Shown here: in pieces, positions 34,391 to 47,900 of the stretch
Layout: each line of letters opens with the position of its first letter
Position numbering within the stretch: position 1 is the first letter of the stretch
NCBI RefSeq assembly: GCF_963676685.1
Contig: NC_092349.1
Coordinates: 78,070,604 to 78,134,603, forward strand
DNA length: 64,000 nucleotides
Source of the DNA: Mytilus edulis
Taxonomy: Eukaryota; Mollusca; Bivalvia; Mytilida; Mytilidae
Reading direction: 5' to 3'
Made by a program: the position numbers and the translations under genes
Notes under the pieces: model-generated
Databases searched by the model: none
Told to the model about the DNA's origin: nothing
The model's input: the letters and a program-made list of their open reading frames with translations, nothing else

Positions 34391-34974
34391 AAAGGAATAG
34401 GTCCGGTTAGGACCGATTTTGGCCTCAAATTTCAGGTTCATCTGACGAAAGATTTTGACCACTTTTTAAACACTTAAGTGTCTATTTTATTTGAATTAAT
34501 TAGTTTATGTGAAAGATTTTAACATATTTAGTCATTAAAAACGATCCGATTCAAACTCAAATATGAAAAATCTACCTAATATGCCGAAAAATGTCACTTT
34601 TCAGATGGTTTTCGGTAAAAATGAAAGCGGCCGCATCCGTGTTCATCCTCAACCTTTATATGTGTTATGTATTATCATAAAATACAACTTACATTTCAAT
34701 ATTAAGGATGAACACGAATGCTGCCACTTTCGTTTTACACAAAAACCGTCTAAAATTAAACTAAAATGCTAGAATTTTGAGGATTTCAGTAATTTAGCAT
34801 GACTTAGTGGTGCTAGTACCGGATATATGTGCATTGTATTGCCAAAAACAGCCAATATTTATGTAGCAGAAGCATTCTACTGTCCAATAAATAATTAAAG
34901 GTTTACATTTTAACAATTTTGTAAAACTGCTATATTTTGGGGCCAAAAAGGGGTCTTACTGAACCTACTCCTTT
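34391..34974 (+). mobile_element. 584-bp MITE, copy 2 (downstream of GIMAP copy 1)
   Basis: Same family and orientation as 32053..32608: AAAGGAATAGGTCCGGTTAG at the left and ACTGAACCTACTCCTTT at the right, with the same internal palindrome. It carries an extra ATTTTATTTGAATTAATTAG stretch that copy 1 lacks. The 69-codon ORF inside is a by-product. Confidence 0.8.
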
Positions 34975-37900
34975 ATTTCATATACAATATCGATTTTGAG
35001 TGTGGACCTATACAAAAGTGGATTAAGCCAAGACGATATTTTAATCTCCTAAGTTAAGATAAATTGAAAACGGTATGGTAAAAACAGAGAAGCAATGAAA
35101 AGATAAGGAACTCTCATCAAATCACTACATACATTTAGAACAATAATGGGAAACACTAAGAATACCAAAAATAATGTCACCTGACTCAGGTAGGCAAGCA
35201 CATCCTGTTCATCATGTGACAAATATCGAAATGCATATGTAAATACTTATTTCTTAAAGATTAAGTTTTGTTTGATTTTAAGTTTATTACACACTGTGTT
35301 CCATAAAACCTCTCGAAGATAGAGGCTTCTTTTCATGATATATATCTCCCTCACAGAATGAAATCGGATAAGTCAATTAACATGAATTATGCTATGCATA
35401 TCCTTTTATTATGATCGATAATCTTAAATTTCATTATAGCAAGACTTCACCAATATATAATCAACTCGTCATTTGAACTGGTACTTGAACTATAATATTG
35501 TAATTTGAAACTGTTACTATATATATATATGTATCACAATAAACCAAATCCGTGATGTCAATTTTTCAATGAAACTCATATTTGATTAATGAATGCTGAA
35601 ACCTTGAAAAACAAAACAATTTTCAAATTGAATTCAATAATGTTCTTGATGCATCTGCTGCTTTTTAATTGTAGTATGATTCTAGTTTTTAATTCAAGTT
35701 ATGTTGATGTTATGATATTTTGTTCTCGAAATCTACTGACTTGAAAACGCAGACAAATGTCCTCAAAACTTATCTAATATGCATTATATGCCAATCATTC
35801 GTCAGGTTAAGTCAAATTCTTACCTTTATTCTAATTAGTCAGCTCAAACGAATATAGATTTTTTAATAGATAAAACAACGCATAAATAGGATAAGTGTGC
35901 CTACAGGTGTAGCAGCCTTTGATAATAATTACATTCAATATGATTTTAAAACTGAAGTCCTTCACTATAAATTCAGGTATACTACCAATCCAATCATACA
36001 ATAGAACAGTAATATACAGTAACACAATCACAAACTATAAAAAAGAGGAAAACTTAATATTAATATAATGTAATATATGTATATTCCTACATTAACGATA
36101 ACCATATCATAAAAGGGCGGGTGGGTTGGTCAACAGAATAGCGAACTGCTACTACGTTAAACTATAGGCAAACTGCGAATAACTTTATTTTCTAAAACTA
36201 ACCCCTTAAGTAACACTTTATCAAGCTTTTCACGAAACTCATGAGCGCATATATCCGTAAAACCGGCATTGCGGGTATATGACATCCAATCTAATTGAAA
36301 ATAAACACACACCATGTGCTTGATAAAAACACATACACGGGTTTATAGTAAACAATCACTTGACCTTGACCGTTACTACGTCATATAACTAATACCTTAA
36401 ATAAATATATATTTAATAGGGACACGCAAGTGTTATGTTATAGATAATGCATATTTTAAGGTTTTTCTTGTGGTAGAACACACCTCAGGGTGTCAGGATT
36501 GATCAAATGAAAGACCGACCTAAAAATATGCATTATCTGACTTATATATACCGTCAAAAAATTACATTTGGGAATTTATTTTTTTATAAAGATTTGCAAA
36601 AGTTAGTATCCTATTGTACCGACCACAACAAAGTGGGATATTCCTTTCTAATGCGTTTAGATTTTAATACGACTTCCGGCTGATTTAGAATGTGATATAA
36701 AACTCACTAATTTATCTAGATATAAACCTTTTCAAAATTAATATCCATACTCAATAAAGATACTACTGTAACTGCATGAAGAAAGAAACAAATGAATTGT
36801 TACCATCCGATAACGTGATATGACAAATACAAGACACATTGTAAGGAATTTATTGTACCAACTTAGTTTAATGATTGTGTGCTTTTTTTAATTGTAATGA
36901 CATTTCTATCGCGGGAAAAGTTGTCATTTTTTCAACAATTTTAATCGAATCGAATGAAATATTCAGAAAGATTGTCTTTTGAATAGAAATACATTTTTTA
37001 AACAGATAATCAGGATATAATAATATACCCTCCCCACCCGACCCTATTGTGAGTTACGTGAATATTATTCAATTGAATATAAGAATATCTTATTAGTTGA
37101 TCATATGATATAGTAAAAGGTATACATAAATTTAAAAAAGCGAAGAACTGACACAAAGACTAATATAAATACATGTAGGTCACAATATGATTTCCTACTC
37201 AGTATGTATCGTCCTGAACTTGCATGAAATATTTGCCTCTGGACGTTAAGCAAACATCCAACAATCAATCAACCTATTCAGTGTGACTGAATAAGATTTT
37301 CAAAAACTAACACGCGAATATGTTAAATCTGGCTTTAGTTTATGAAAGTCTAAATTAGAATTCATCTCACATATATGATAATGTTTCTGTATTGTACCGA
37401 TAAAATAACAAAACTTCATTTTATATTTGTTTCTAAAATTAAAATGCGGGCAAAGACAAGTTTTTGTACACCGATCATCGATCATCGATTGAACTTTGAA
37501 AAATAAATTCCCAAATCGGCAACAAAAAACTGTTAGACGAATACAATTTTGAAGTAAATTATAGATTGCATTTTTATCAAGGAAAATAGTTACCTCACAT
37601 AGGTCATTATTTTATACCTCGCAGCATATTTCATTTAAACATGGTATCGTCCGGGTTGATTCTGAAAAAGAATGACCGATGGTTCTAAAATAAAATAACT
37701 CCATATAGGTATATAAACTTTGCTAAATGCTGCCCACATTATCAGATGATATATTCATTATCATACAGTACAGTCTATCCATTAAAATTGTGTACTAGTA
37801 CTTCTCTAGAAAAAAATCCTTGTCACATGATAGGAGTCGCCTGCATTTATGTGTTCGCTAATGTTAAAAAAGTGGATTGTAACTGAAAATAACTGACTCA

Positions 37901-38845
37901 TGTTTTAAAAAGTCGTCTCGCTGCATAAGTTGATACAGGTAACAGAAAATTACATTGTCAAATTGACACACATAAAACAGAGCAATATATACAGATTTAA
38001 TAGGTATGAAGTTCGGGGTGATATTGACAACTCTCAGAGATCATGCAGACCAAAATCCGTTCATCACCAAAGCATGATAAAACTGTCTCGTTATGTAAAA
38101 ATCATCCCCATAGATCTTTATCTGAAATTAGTAATATTTGGAATGTGAACATTAATCCCCTTTCCTGAAAATAAATTGTTGAACATGAATTGCATTCTGA
38201 GGGGTTAACAAATGATGAGTAAAGGAAACAATTTGTATCCTTGTGTTCAACATCATAACCGAGAAGGAAAAAAATCTAGAAAAAATGCATATAAGTATTA
38301 TTACAAAGCTACAAGACATGCCGAAAAAGAGTGGTTGACCAATTGTATCTGTCCTACGTCTAAGCGCCAGTTCGTTTGTTTACCTCTGACCTTGATGTAG
38401 GAACTATAACTGTTTTGAAGGGAATTTTTTTTCTTCATAAAATACATTCAAATATTTTACTTTACCTTTTTGCCGGTGGATTTTTCTATTTTTTTATAGA
38501 TGAAAATACCCATTATTATTAGCCTCTGTATATTAACGAGGAACCGGTCAATAGGGAGTAGTTGGCCAGCTCAGAATGCTTACATCAATATAATTGAGTC
38601 TTTACATTTCTTGGGGACGAATAAAAAGCTGCCAAAAACATTACGCAAAACATGAATAATATATATACAGAATGTGTAATCCGTGACACATGGAGAATTG
38701 AACTGTAATTCACTCAAAATTGATGAATAATATCATTCCTAGGAAGATTTTCTGAGAAAAATAGGCAGAAATAGCAACATCTTTTTGTTTTGAAGCCAAT
38801 ATGGTTAGGGTAGATATAAATTATCAAATGCCAAATTTATAAGCT
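34975..38845. other. AT-rich stretch, no gene recognised
   Basis: Only short chance ORFs are present, without partner splice sites or family motifs. A TA microsatellite lies near 35518 and a fragment of the 31173 repeat at about 37240. Confidence 0.6.
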
Positions 38846-38940
38846 CAAAAATATCAAACGAATGGATAACTACTGTCATATTCGTTACTTGGTTCAGACA
38901 CAAAATAGTGGATTAAACCTGATTTTATAGCTAGTTAACT
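38846..38940 (+). repeat. Dispersed repeat, 'TTAAACCTGG' family
   Basis: ATCAAACGAATGGATAACTA then GTGGATTAAACCTGATTTTA. It ends just before a C-rich/A-rich low-complexity tract at 38941..38992. Confidence 0.55.
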
Positions 38941-38992
38941 CCCCCCCCCAACACCACCACCCCCCCCCCCCAAAAAAAAACAAAAAAAACTC
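38941..38992. repeat. Poly(C)/poly(A) low-complexity tract
   Basis: Two runs of C separated by AACACCACCAC, followed by A-rich sequence. Such tracts are often length-variable or assembly-sensitive. Confidence 0.85.
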
Positions 38993-40814
38993 ATATGACA
39001 GTGAAACGTTGAATATCCTGGGTTGTCATAACGATCAGTTTTCTAAATTCAAATGTATAGTAATATAAAACTATATAGATTTCTTCAGGTTTTCAAAAAT
39101 TACCTGATTTTCTAAGGGATTTATCAATCAATATGCAGTTAGAATTACAATGAATTCAGATTTTTTAATTTTACACTTAGCGTTTAGTCCGCATTAATCA
39201 ATTTTACTTTATCAATATTTTCTATTGAAAAGAAAATTGATCATTGCAGTTTAACAATATTTCACATTTATTGTTCAAACCCACAATCATGACAATAGGA
39301 TCAGATAAAATGTACAAGTTTTACAATTTAGCATTAAAAAGACCATGACAAAAAAATCCACTCAATTTAATGTGACCATGAAGATTGAAAGAATCACTGG
39401 AATATGCGCAGAACATATATACATTGCATTTAAATTTTGATTCAACAAACTTAATATCGATAGTTTGAAGGTATAAAGGTAAGAAATTTGACGGAAATAT
39501 ATTGCTTTTATAAGTTTTTATCTTAAGCATACTGTTTTGCAATGTTTTAGTTAACTGTTTTTACTTCCATACTGGGAAATGTTTTTAATTGCCCTTAACT
39601 TAGTTCTTCTTTTCTGGTAATCGTGTGCTGAATAACTATTTTATTTGCTGTTATTGTAATAAATAACACCATTATATCACTAATTAATGATAACAAAATT
39701 AATGCAATTTCAAATTTTAATCTGCTTTTAGTTCCAAAAAGAATGATAAAAATATCAAAATATAGCAATTTACCACAAACAGATTTCATATCTATTTAGA
39801 AATTGTTCACAATAATTTTTCCAAAGGAATGTTTGTTATAAAGAACAAAATACAGGTCTGCATGCGTACTTCAGATTCTGGACATGATTCTATTAGTGCA
39901 CAGTGTTGTTTTCCTCTTATAGTTGATGTGTTATCCTCAGTTTACCAGCAGTATACTATTGTTACCTTAATTTTATCAAACATTTAAAACATTGTTGTGT
40001 CGACTTTCTATTGTTATACCCGTTCTTTATTTCAGTGATCGGGCTATCGTTCACCTGTAAGAAACTATTATGTTACCTTTTTCTGTCCAATATTTTAAGA
40101 GTAATTCTCCTCTTTCTTAACAATATTGGATAGCTGAAGGTAAAATAATTGATTTTTCAAGATCAATTCTGATACGAATTGTATTAGTTTCTTGGCAATG
40201 TACTTTCAAAATAGTTAATATATATACTTCACTTTTGTGTATATCTTAAAGGTTAACAAAAAAGAAAAGTAAAATAAAAAAATACTGAAAATTTAAAACG
40301 GAAAGTCCCTAATCAAATGATAAACTAGCAAATTTACCTGACCATATCGGGAAATAGGTATTTAGTCGGATCTTAACACGTACTTGTGATTTGTTTGAAG
40401 CCGGTTTTGATCAAAATAAACGAAGAAATGTATCAATTCAATATATTTCAGTGTTTGTTATTGATGTATCAAAAACATTGATGTACGAATATAATTTCAT
40501 AAATTTGAAACGTTTAAAATGATTACATACCAATATAAAGAACCGTTCATTATTGTTGAAAAAGACTATGAATGAAAATCGAATTTTTTTATCTTCCCTT
40601 AATGATAAATTGATTTGGTAATGAACCAAAGTTATCTAATGGTAATCACAGAGAGGGACTAGCAAGCAATTTTTAATTGTAGCTTATTCAACGTTAAAAC
40701 AATGTTCCACTATAAACGAATGTTACTTTATACAAATATAAGGACTTTGTTAGCTAAATCTACAAATTTTATTAGATATCATGATTTTTTATTGCAATAG
40801 ATTAATATGCTAGA

Positions 40815-40990
40815 TAAACTCATCAAACGAATGGACCACAACTGTTATATTCCTGACTTGGTACAGTCATTTTGAAATGAACAATGGTGGATTAAACCTG
40901 GTTTTATAGCGTAAACCTCTCACTAGTACGACAGTCGCTTCAACTTTCATTACATTGACAATGATGCGTAAACAAAATGTCACAAATAGG
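40815..40990 (+). repeat. Dispersed repeat, 'TTAAACCTGG' family
   Basis: TATTCCTGACTTGGTACAGT followed by GGTGGATTAAACCTGGTTTT. It continues to GCGTAAACAAAATG as in the copy at 43305..43560. Confidence 0.6.
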
Positions 40991-40994
40991 GGAA

Positions 40995-41075
40995 CAACAA
41001 CAACACGAACCCAATTAAAAACTGCGGGTTATTTCAGGTTCTCCGTGTAAGCAGATCCTACTCCACATGTAGCAC
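40995..41075 (-). mobile_element. RT-element tail fragment
   Basis: ACAACACGAACCCAATTAAA through GCAGATCCTACTCCACATGT, a short degenerate piece of the tail family at 24400-24620. Confidence 0.6.
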
Positions 41076-41089
41076 TTGTAAATACATTG

Positions 41090-43300
41090 AATGCCATAAT
41101 TATACACTATATACAGAAACAAAGATATGAACACCTTCATCAGTACAATGCTTTGTTTTGATAAAAAAAAAAAAAAAAAAAAAAAGAAAAAGCGCTTTTT
41201 ACAAAGGGAAATCGAGAGATAGCAATATGTTTCGATAACATGAAAAAAAACACAAGTTAACATCCATACGCATAGAAACGAAATTTAAATGCTCTTAAGA
41301 GCATGTGACGCTCTCCATGGTTTATATGCATTTTCAACAAAGCACACTCTGAAACACTCATAACTGATGCGATGACCGGATAGAAAATGAGTCACGTTGT
41401 TGAAAGTTTTCATTTGACATCCAAATAAGTACACATTTTTTCTAAGAAAATTCAATGAATACAGGTCAATTCCATTGTGTGATAGGACTTGAATCACAAA
41501 GGTCACACGTCGACAAAAATGATCTTGAAGAATAATGCTTGAAAGATCCTTTTGTTATTTATAACTGAATAACTGATTTTTTTTTATCTTTAAACAATTA
41601 CTTTAATTTTCGGGGCAAAACAAGTGCCTTATTGAACTTATTACTCTAATAAAAAGATGCACATTATCGCTACCAATGACAGAATTGAAGAAAAACTACT
41701 ATTACGTAGGCCAAACAGTCCTAATAGCTTGCTTATCAGAGCAGTTTTGTCGTCAAACCTAACAGTTGCAGCGGAAGCATTATCATAGGAATAAACGATG
41801 TTAGACTTACAAAGAAAATACTGCATACCAAAACTTTTTTTGCAACGACTTACACAATATTTAGTTATGTAACTTGTAAGACAATGTTTATGTCCTTGGT
41901 AAATATGAAAGCCAGTAAGCCAACAGCTCAGATCAGTCCATTTAGAAACGAATGAATGACAACTGTAGTGAATATGACAAAAAACCTCATCAAAGATGAT
42001 ACAAAGCCTATAATGTGGTACTCAATGACAGCTGAAACGTCAACATGGCGAATACTCAAGTTAGCTTCAAAACCAATCTTTCATAAAGTAAATCTCAATT
42101 CTGACAAATCTGCGATTGAACTAGACATTTTTTAAGTTAATGTACTGATATGATCTGACAACGCTAAGTTAACATGTAACCGGGACCGGTTTATATTGAT
42201 TTATATTTTTATTAAATGACCTTGCTACTGTCTTGTTGTTATGCATAAACGTTTGAATGGAATATCAATTTCTTCTGATATGCTTTTAAGAAAAATCAAT
42301 AGAAAGATATTGGTTACACAGTTTATAGACAAACAGCTTATGTACATTACGTAGTTTAATACAGATATTCAAGTCATAAATATTCTATGTTCACAGGATA
42401 TATCAAGTTCTATACTGCTTAAGAATGTAGCAAGCCGTGTTAAAGTTTGCGTGTATGATTGTATTGATAAACAATATTGACACGTGTTGAATTATCATAT
42501 ATAAAATTGTATTTCAAATTTGGTAATATATATAGGATATATTGTATAAACTACAAGAAATATTTAAACAACATGAACAAGTCGAATAAACTCAAATATT
42601 CATGTACAATTTCAGGGGGTCTTGATTTCTGTTTGACAGCTTTAGATAGAAAAAATGTGACATTTTCAACTGGCCTTTATCACTTCTGTTCTGGTACATG
42701 CATAACAAAAATGCTTTTCTGTGTAATGTCATCACTCTACTGTGTATTGGAGGAATATATAATTGGAAAGGGGTATGCAGAATATTTGCAAGTAAAACAC
42801 TGTTGCTGCTAGGGACTTTATCTGTATTAAACAAATATCAGAGATACTGCTTTCCCTGGCCATGCGTAGTTTTTTAATATATCTAAATGCATTTTTTGAC
42901 GGATAAACGATTTTCCGACAGAGTTGTATGTTGAGATAAAGTAATATGAGTTTTTTTAATAAATAAATAGTAACTATTTGTTTTTGTTTGTTTATCCAAA
43001 TTCTGGTAAAAAATATAACATCTATATTTAAATGATATTTACCTCCTGGAGAGACAAAATTTACATGTACTATTTTTCTTATTATCATGCATTATGTTTG
43101 TGTATATTGTTTGTTTATATTGGAATGCCTCATGTGAATCATTTAGTGAAATGTAAAGTTTTAAAGTTTCGCACCTACATGTATCTGGTATCCGGGATGA
43201 AATAAGGTATCCGTACATATTTATATTTGTTCATGACATTATCAATGATTCAACTGAAAGATAATCGGACATTGATTGGCTAATATTTTTTTTTTTAAAT
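41090..43300. other. AT-rich stretch, no firm gene
   Basis: Contains chance ORFs on both strands and the low-confidence candidate exon at 41641..41805. No conserved domain recognised. Confidence 0.5.
41641..41805 (-). CDS. Possible C-terminal exon with hydrophobic end
   Basis: A minus-strand open frame ends in SSILSLVAIMCIFLLE and a stop, preceded by an acceptor-like TTTTCTTTGTAAG. A hydrophobic tail after small residues could be a GPI-anchor signal or tail anchor. No partner exon or homologue is recognised, so it may be chance. Confidence 0.18.
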   Translation of the reverse strand, partial: SNIVYSYDNASAATVRFDDKTALISKLLGLFGLRNSSFSSILSLVAIMCIFLLE

Positions 43301-43304
43301 AAAT

Positions 43305-43560
43305 CACAAAATACTTAAAACTTCGAGGAAAATTAAAAAGGAAAGTACCTAATCAAATGGCAAAAACAAAAGCTCAAATACATCAACGAATGGATAAAAA
43401 TTGTATATATGATGTTTATTTGTCATATTCCTGACTAGGTACTGGCATTTCTTATGTAAAAAAAATGGTGTATTAAACCTGGTTTTAAAGCTAGCTAAAC
43501 TATGACAATCACATCAAATTTTATTTAATTGACAAAGGTGTGTAAACAAAAGAAAACAGA
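43305..43560 (+). repeat. Dispersed repeat, longest copy of the 'TTAAACCTGG' family
   Basis: Links the upstream motif GGAAAGTACCTAATCAAATG (also near 40300 and 58955) with CATATTCCTGACTAGGTACT and TATTAAACCTGGTTTTAAAG, which shows that these motifs belong to one repeat. Confidence 0.65.
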
Positions 43561-44892
43561 CTAAAACTGTCAGAAAATGAGGTACATCTGTCTACACTTT
43601 TTTTTTAAATCTAAATCACCATAAAACCAAACAAATATGTAATTGGGAAGCACAAAATGGCACACAGACCAAGTATATAAGCATAAAAAGACGCAAGAAA
43701 ACACAAATTTACCAAAGTACAATAACACAATGACGAGATGTTTTTTAACGTACAGAGCCATGTCATATATGTTTCAAATAAACATAAAAAGGTATAGACA
43801 AAGCACATTATCAAAAATGAAAGACAAGAATACAAAATTGTTTTACAATCGCCAAATAACGTTATTTTTAAGTTTGTGTTGTATTTTGTGCTGTTAAGAA
43901 TACCCGTAATGATACATTCATTCCATCAATCCAGAAGTCATGGTCTCCGTTCACGATGTTTTAATAAATCATTGTGTTGATACTTTAATATTTTAACAAA
44001 TACGAAGTTCAAAAACCTTCAATTAAAAGAAGTCCTCGGTGAGCAGAGATAACAAACTACTACTAAAAGTGCAAATAAAGACATGTGACATCAATTAATG
44101 CATAAAAATGGAGAACGTTTATATTAACTCACCTTCCTTCACACATACAAACAAACGATAAGTGTTTCCAAACATTTTATTAATTAAAGAAGCAGATAAA
44201 GTATTTTCAAATGCATGTTCCTTATTTAGAAAGTTGCTACCTTTGTCATCAAGATTTTTTCTTTATTTTCAAGGAATATATTTCAGAATATTTTCTTATG
44301 TATCACTTTAAACGATTTGTTTTCTTCAATTTGTTAATTTTCCTTTATTTGATGCTAAATGTGCAGTGATTTATTCTTCAAGAGTGTTAATTATACATGC
44401 TTGCCTTCATGTATACTTCAGATTTCAATGGTATTGTTGGAATGGGATAGTAAGTATTCCAAATAGAATACTGTATTACAATCACTTTCCTTATACAAAT
44501 CATGTTTTAAGAAACAACTAAAGAGCAATAAATACATTTTATGCCTTTACATATTTTTGGTTTAAACTTGTCCTGATATGTATGCTACACCAACATTATT
44601 ACGTCATGAAAACTATTTATTGTTTTGCTTTGACGCCTTACTGCGGAGTCATTTTTATAGTTAATCTTTGAGAGAAAATTTCCTACTTTATTTAAAATAT
44701 TTAAATGAATTCTCTCTCAAAATCAAACCCAAAAAATAGCTTCAGCGTTATGACGTCGCCGAAAGAAGTTAAAGCAAATATAAGAATAGCCTTTCAATTA
44801 TTTGACTAATATGTGTAAGTGAAATTTTACTTGGTACATTTCTAATATTTCAGAAAAAGTTCTGAACGGAATTTGAAGATAATTGAATTGAA

Positions 44893-44923
44893 ATGGGCAA
44901 TACATCTTCAAGTTCCTCTGCAG
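44893..44923 (+). CDS. Exon 1 of GIMAP copy 2: MGNTSS N-terminus
   Basis: The ATG at 44893 opens MGNTSSSSSA plus one base before donor GTATGA. The leftover G joins GA at 48799 to make Gly11, continuing as IENEVRIVMIGK. A possible 5'-UTR exon border (TTTCTAATATTTCAG) lies about 40 bp upstream. The exon is too short to be found by ORF length and was recognised by phase and by comparison with copy 1. Confidence 0.8.
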
Positions 44924-47900
44924 GTATGATACTTTAAGATTATACAATTCTAACTTTCTAGTCTTCGTAATCATTTATGATTCTTTCTATTCTTATGTTT
45001 GATTATCTTTGTTTTTACATAAGAATAGAAAGAATCATAATAACAACTACAAATAAAATGCATATAACAATATACGGTCAGAATTACAAATACAAAATCA
45101 TCACTAAATACATGAATGCTGGATAAACAAATACCGTGACACTTTTTATAGTAATGCGAATATACACTCAGCAAAACAGTCATATTCGGGAATAGATGAT
45201 GTTCGTTACTTAAAAGACCAGATGACATAAATGGTAAACCAGAATTTAAGACGTGTTAAAAATGTCATGCGTTAGTATAAACCTCGTATAAATCAACCAA
45301 TTCGTGATGGTGTCCATAAATTTTACGGAAGGTCATTGTTAATCGTTCCTCCTCATAACTTTGTTGGAGCAGTTTCTGCGTAGGAAGCACACTCCTGTAA
45401 ATGAATTCTGTTTAGTGTAAGTTAGCAATACACAGTTAGGACAAAAACTTAAAAGTTACACTCATAATTTTCAAACACCCTCTTTCCCCTCCTGTCTAAC
45501 AAAGAAGGCTTAATATTTGTGTTATGCATGTATGTATTTATAGAAAGAGAATCTTCCATAAGTTTGATTTCTTATGGTCATAATGGGGAAATATTATCCC
45601 TTTTGGGTTTAACCATGGCAACAATCTGCATTTCTATGATACGAAATATATAGCAAAAAAGGGGAGTGAACATGTCACAAAAGTCTCCAAAATTTAGTCC
45701 AAAGGAAAATTTCAATCAATTACAGTGATACCTTTCCTGAAACCATAGGTTCATATCTATTAAGTGGTGAAAAAAATCATATGCATTTATGCTCGTTTTT
45801 CGATGAATTTGAATTGAAAAGATCGAGCGCAAAATCTTTCTTTATTTACACTATAATTTTTTATGGACCTATGGGCAGTACGGATAGGAAAATACGGACT
45901 GTCAAACAGATAAATGGCCTATAAAACATGCTAAAAACAATCTAAATGTTCATATAAACCCACTAAGAAGGCTATATTATCCTTCAATTATCTAAAAATC
46001 AATGTTATTGTACAAAAACTTTCATATTTAAAACATTCACTATGGCCAAAATGTGAAACTAAACTTCTAACTGTGTATTGCTACCTAAACACGTATCAAC
46101 TGGGATATGTAAACACCATATGATTGGTTAGAGGGTATGTTAAGGACGCCATCACGAGTTGGTTGACCGTTATGGAATAACCATTACGCAGATGATATCG
46201 GATCAAGTCATTATGTTGTAACTACAATTATCTTCCCTTTTCACTAAATATTGTGATCTACCGAATTAGACTTTTAACCGGATTTGAAATACTATTCGCA
46301 ACACGACGCAATACGACGAGTTTTCTATGTTTTGTTTTCTGTACTATTACTTGTATGTGTGTCTTTTTTTATCCATTGGGCTGTCAGTTTATTTTCAATC
46401 TATGAGTTTGACTATCCCTCTGGTATCTTTCGTCCCTCTTTTACTGGTGTTTCATCATGTGTAGATGTTTTATCTATATATTACTTTCAAGTTATCAAAA
46501 CTTTAATTAGAAAATATTCATATTGTGATTTATTACAAAAGAGAAGAAATAAAAGTTTATACGAAAAATAGCATAATGTCATAATATAAATTTAGATATA
46601 AAGATGAAATGTTGTTGTTTGATGTGCAGTATGGGAAATTTGCAATTTCTGTTATCTCTTTTATTCAAATATTTATAAAATCACTTTGTAAAAGATAAAT
46701 TGAGGTCAAGTATAGATACATTTTCAATGTTTTATTCGCAACAAAAGTAGGACAGAAAGATAGATACAAAACTGCATTTCTGTTTCAAATTTTTTTTTTG
46801 ATAAACAAAAATATATATGTTCCAAACCAATGTTTGCACTTGTGTTGAATATCAAAACAAAATAATACTTTTAAACACTACTGCAAAAATGTAATTATGA
46901 TAAAATTATTGTTTTCAAAGCAATCTGTCTTAAAAGACAGGCTTCTGTATGCATAGAAATATTAAAATGTGTAAGCTTTTTATCTAATAATGTTATTAAA
47001 CGAACAATTTCGAACCATGTTTTTTTTCTTTAGAAATCAATTATTTCAAGAGGTTTCTCTTTCATGTTTAACATGTTTAAAAAAAAAAGTAAACAAATGA
47101 ACTGTGACTTTTCAAAAACAGTAGTTTAATTAGAATAATTAATTCTTTATATGTACAACAGATTCACTTTTTTTTATTATACATGTATATAATAGTATGA
47201 ATAAGGAATAATAATGAACAGAAAATAGTCTATATATGTAAAAACTAATGGCAATTATCTAATATACAAACCTTACAAACAATATAAATAATAAAGAGGG
47301 ACGAAAGATACCAGAGATCCAACTTATAGATATAAAATAAACCGAAAACGCCATGGCTAAAATTAAAAAGACAAACAAACAAAAAACAGTACAGAAGACA
47401 CAACATAGAAAACTAAAGACTAAGCAATACGAACCCCACCAAAATTTAGGGGCGTTCCCAGGTGCTCCGGAAGGGTAAGCAGATCCTGCTCCACATGTGG
47501 CATCCGCCGGGTTGCTTATGTTATTGCAAATTTGATAAATAGTCTTACTCGGTAGGTCACATTCGTGAAAAGGGGGGGTATTGTAGATACGACATAAGGA
47601 ACATATCCGATACCATCTGTAAAACGGTTATTCCATAATGGTCAACCAACTCGTAATGAACTAACTTTACTAGCTATTTTGTTACCGGCAATGATGTTAA
47701 AGAGTATGAGTTATTATGTAATACATCTACCATTCAATGACGTTATTATGTCCAATAATCCTGCCAATACGGCATGATCTTAATTCCCTCAAAATTTCTA
47801 TTGACTTAAAAAGACGAAGGGATTTACCACGTAAAGTGAAAATTCTTTTCATTTGATCTCTGTTCTGAATACCGTTAAACTGTCAGATTGAAATAATTTC

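Noticed and set aside
42477-43088. Overlapping ORFs of 111, 80 and 118 codons on both strands
   Set aside because: Mutual shadows in AT-rich DNA, with no conserved motifs and no matching splice-phase partners.
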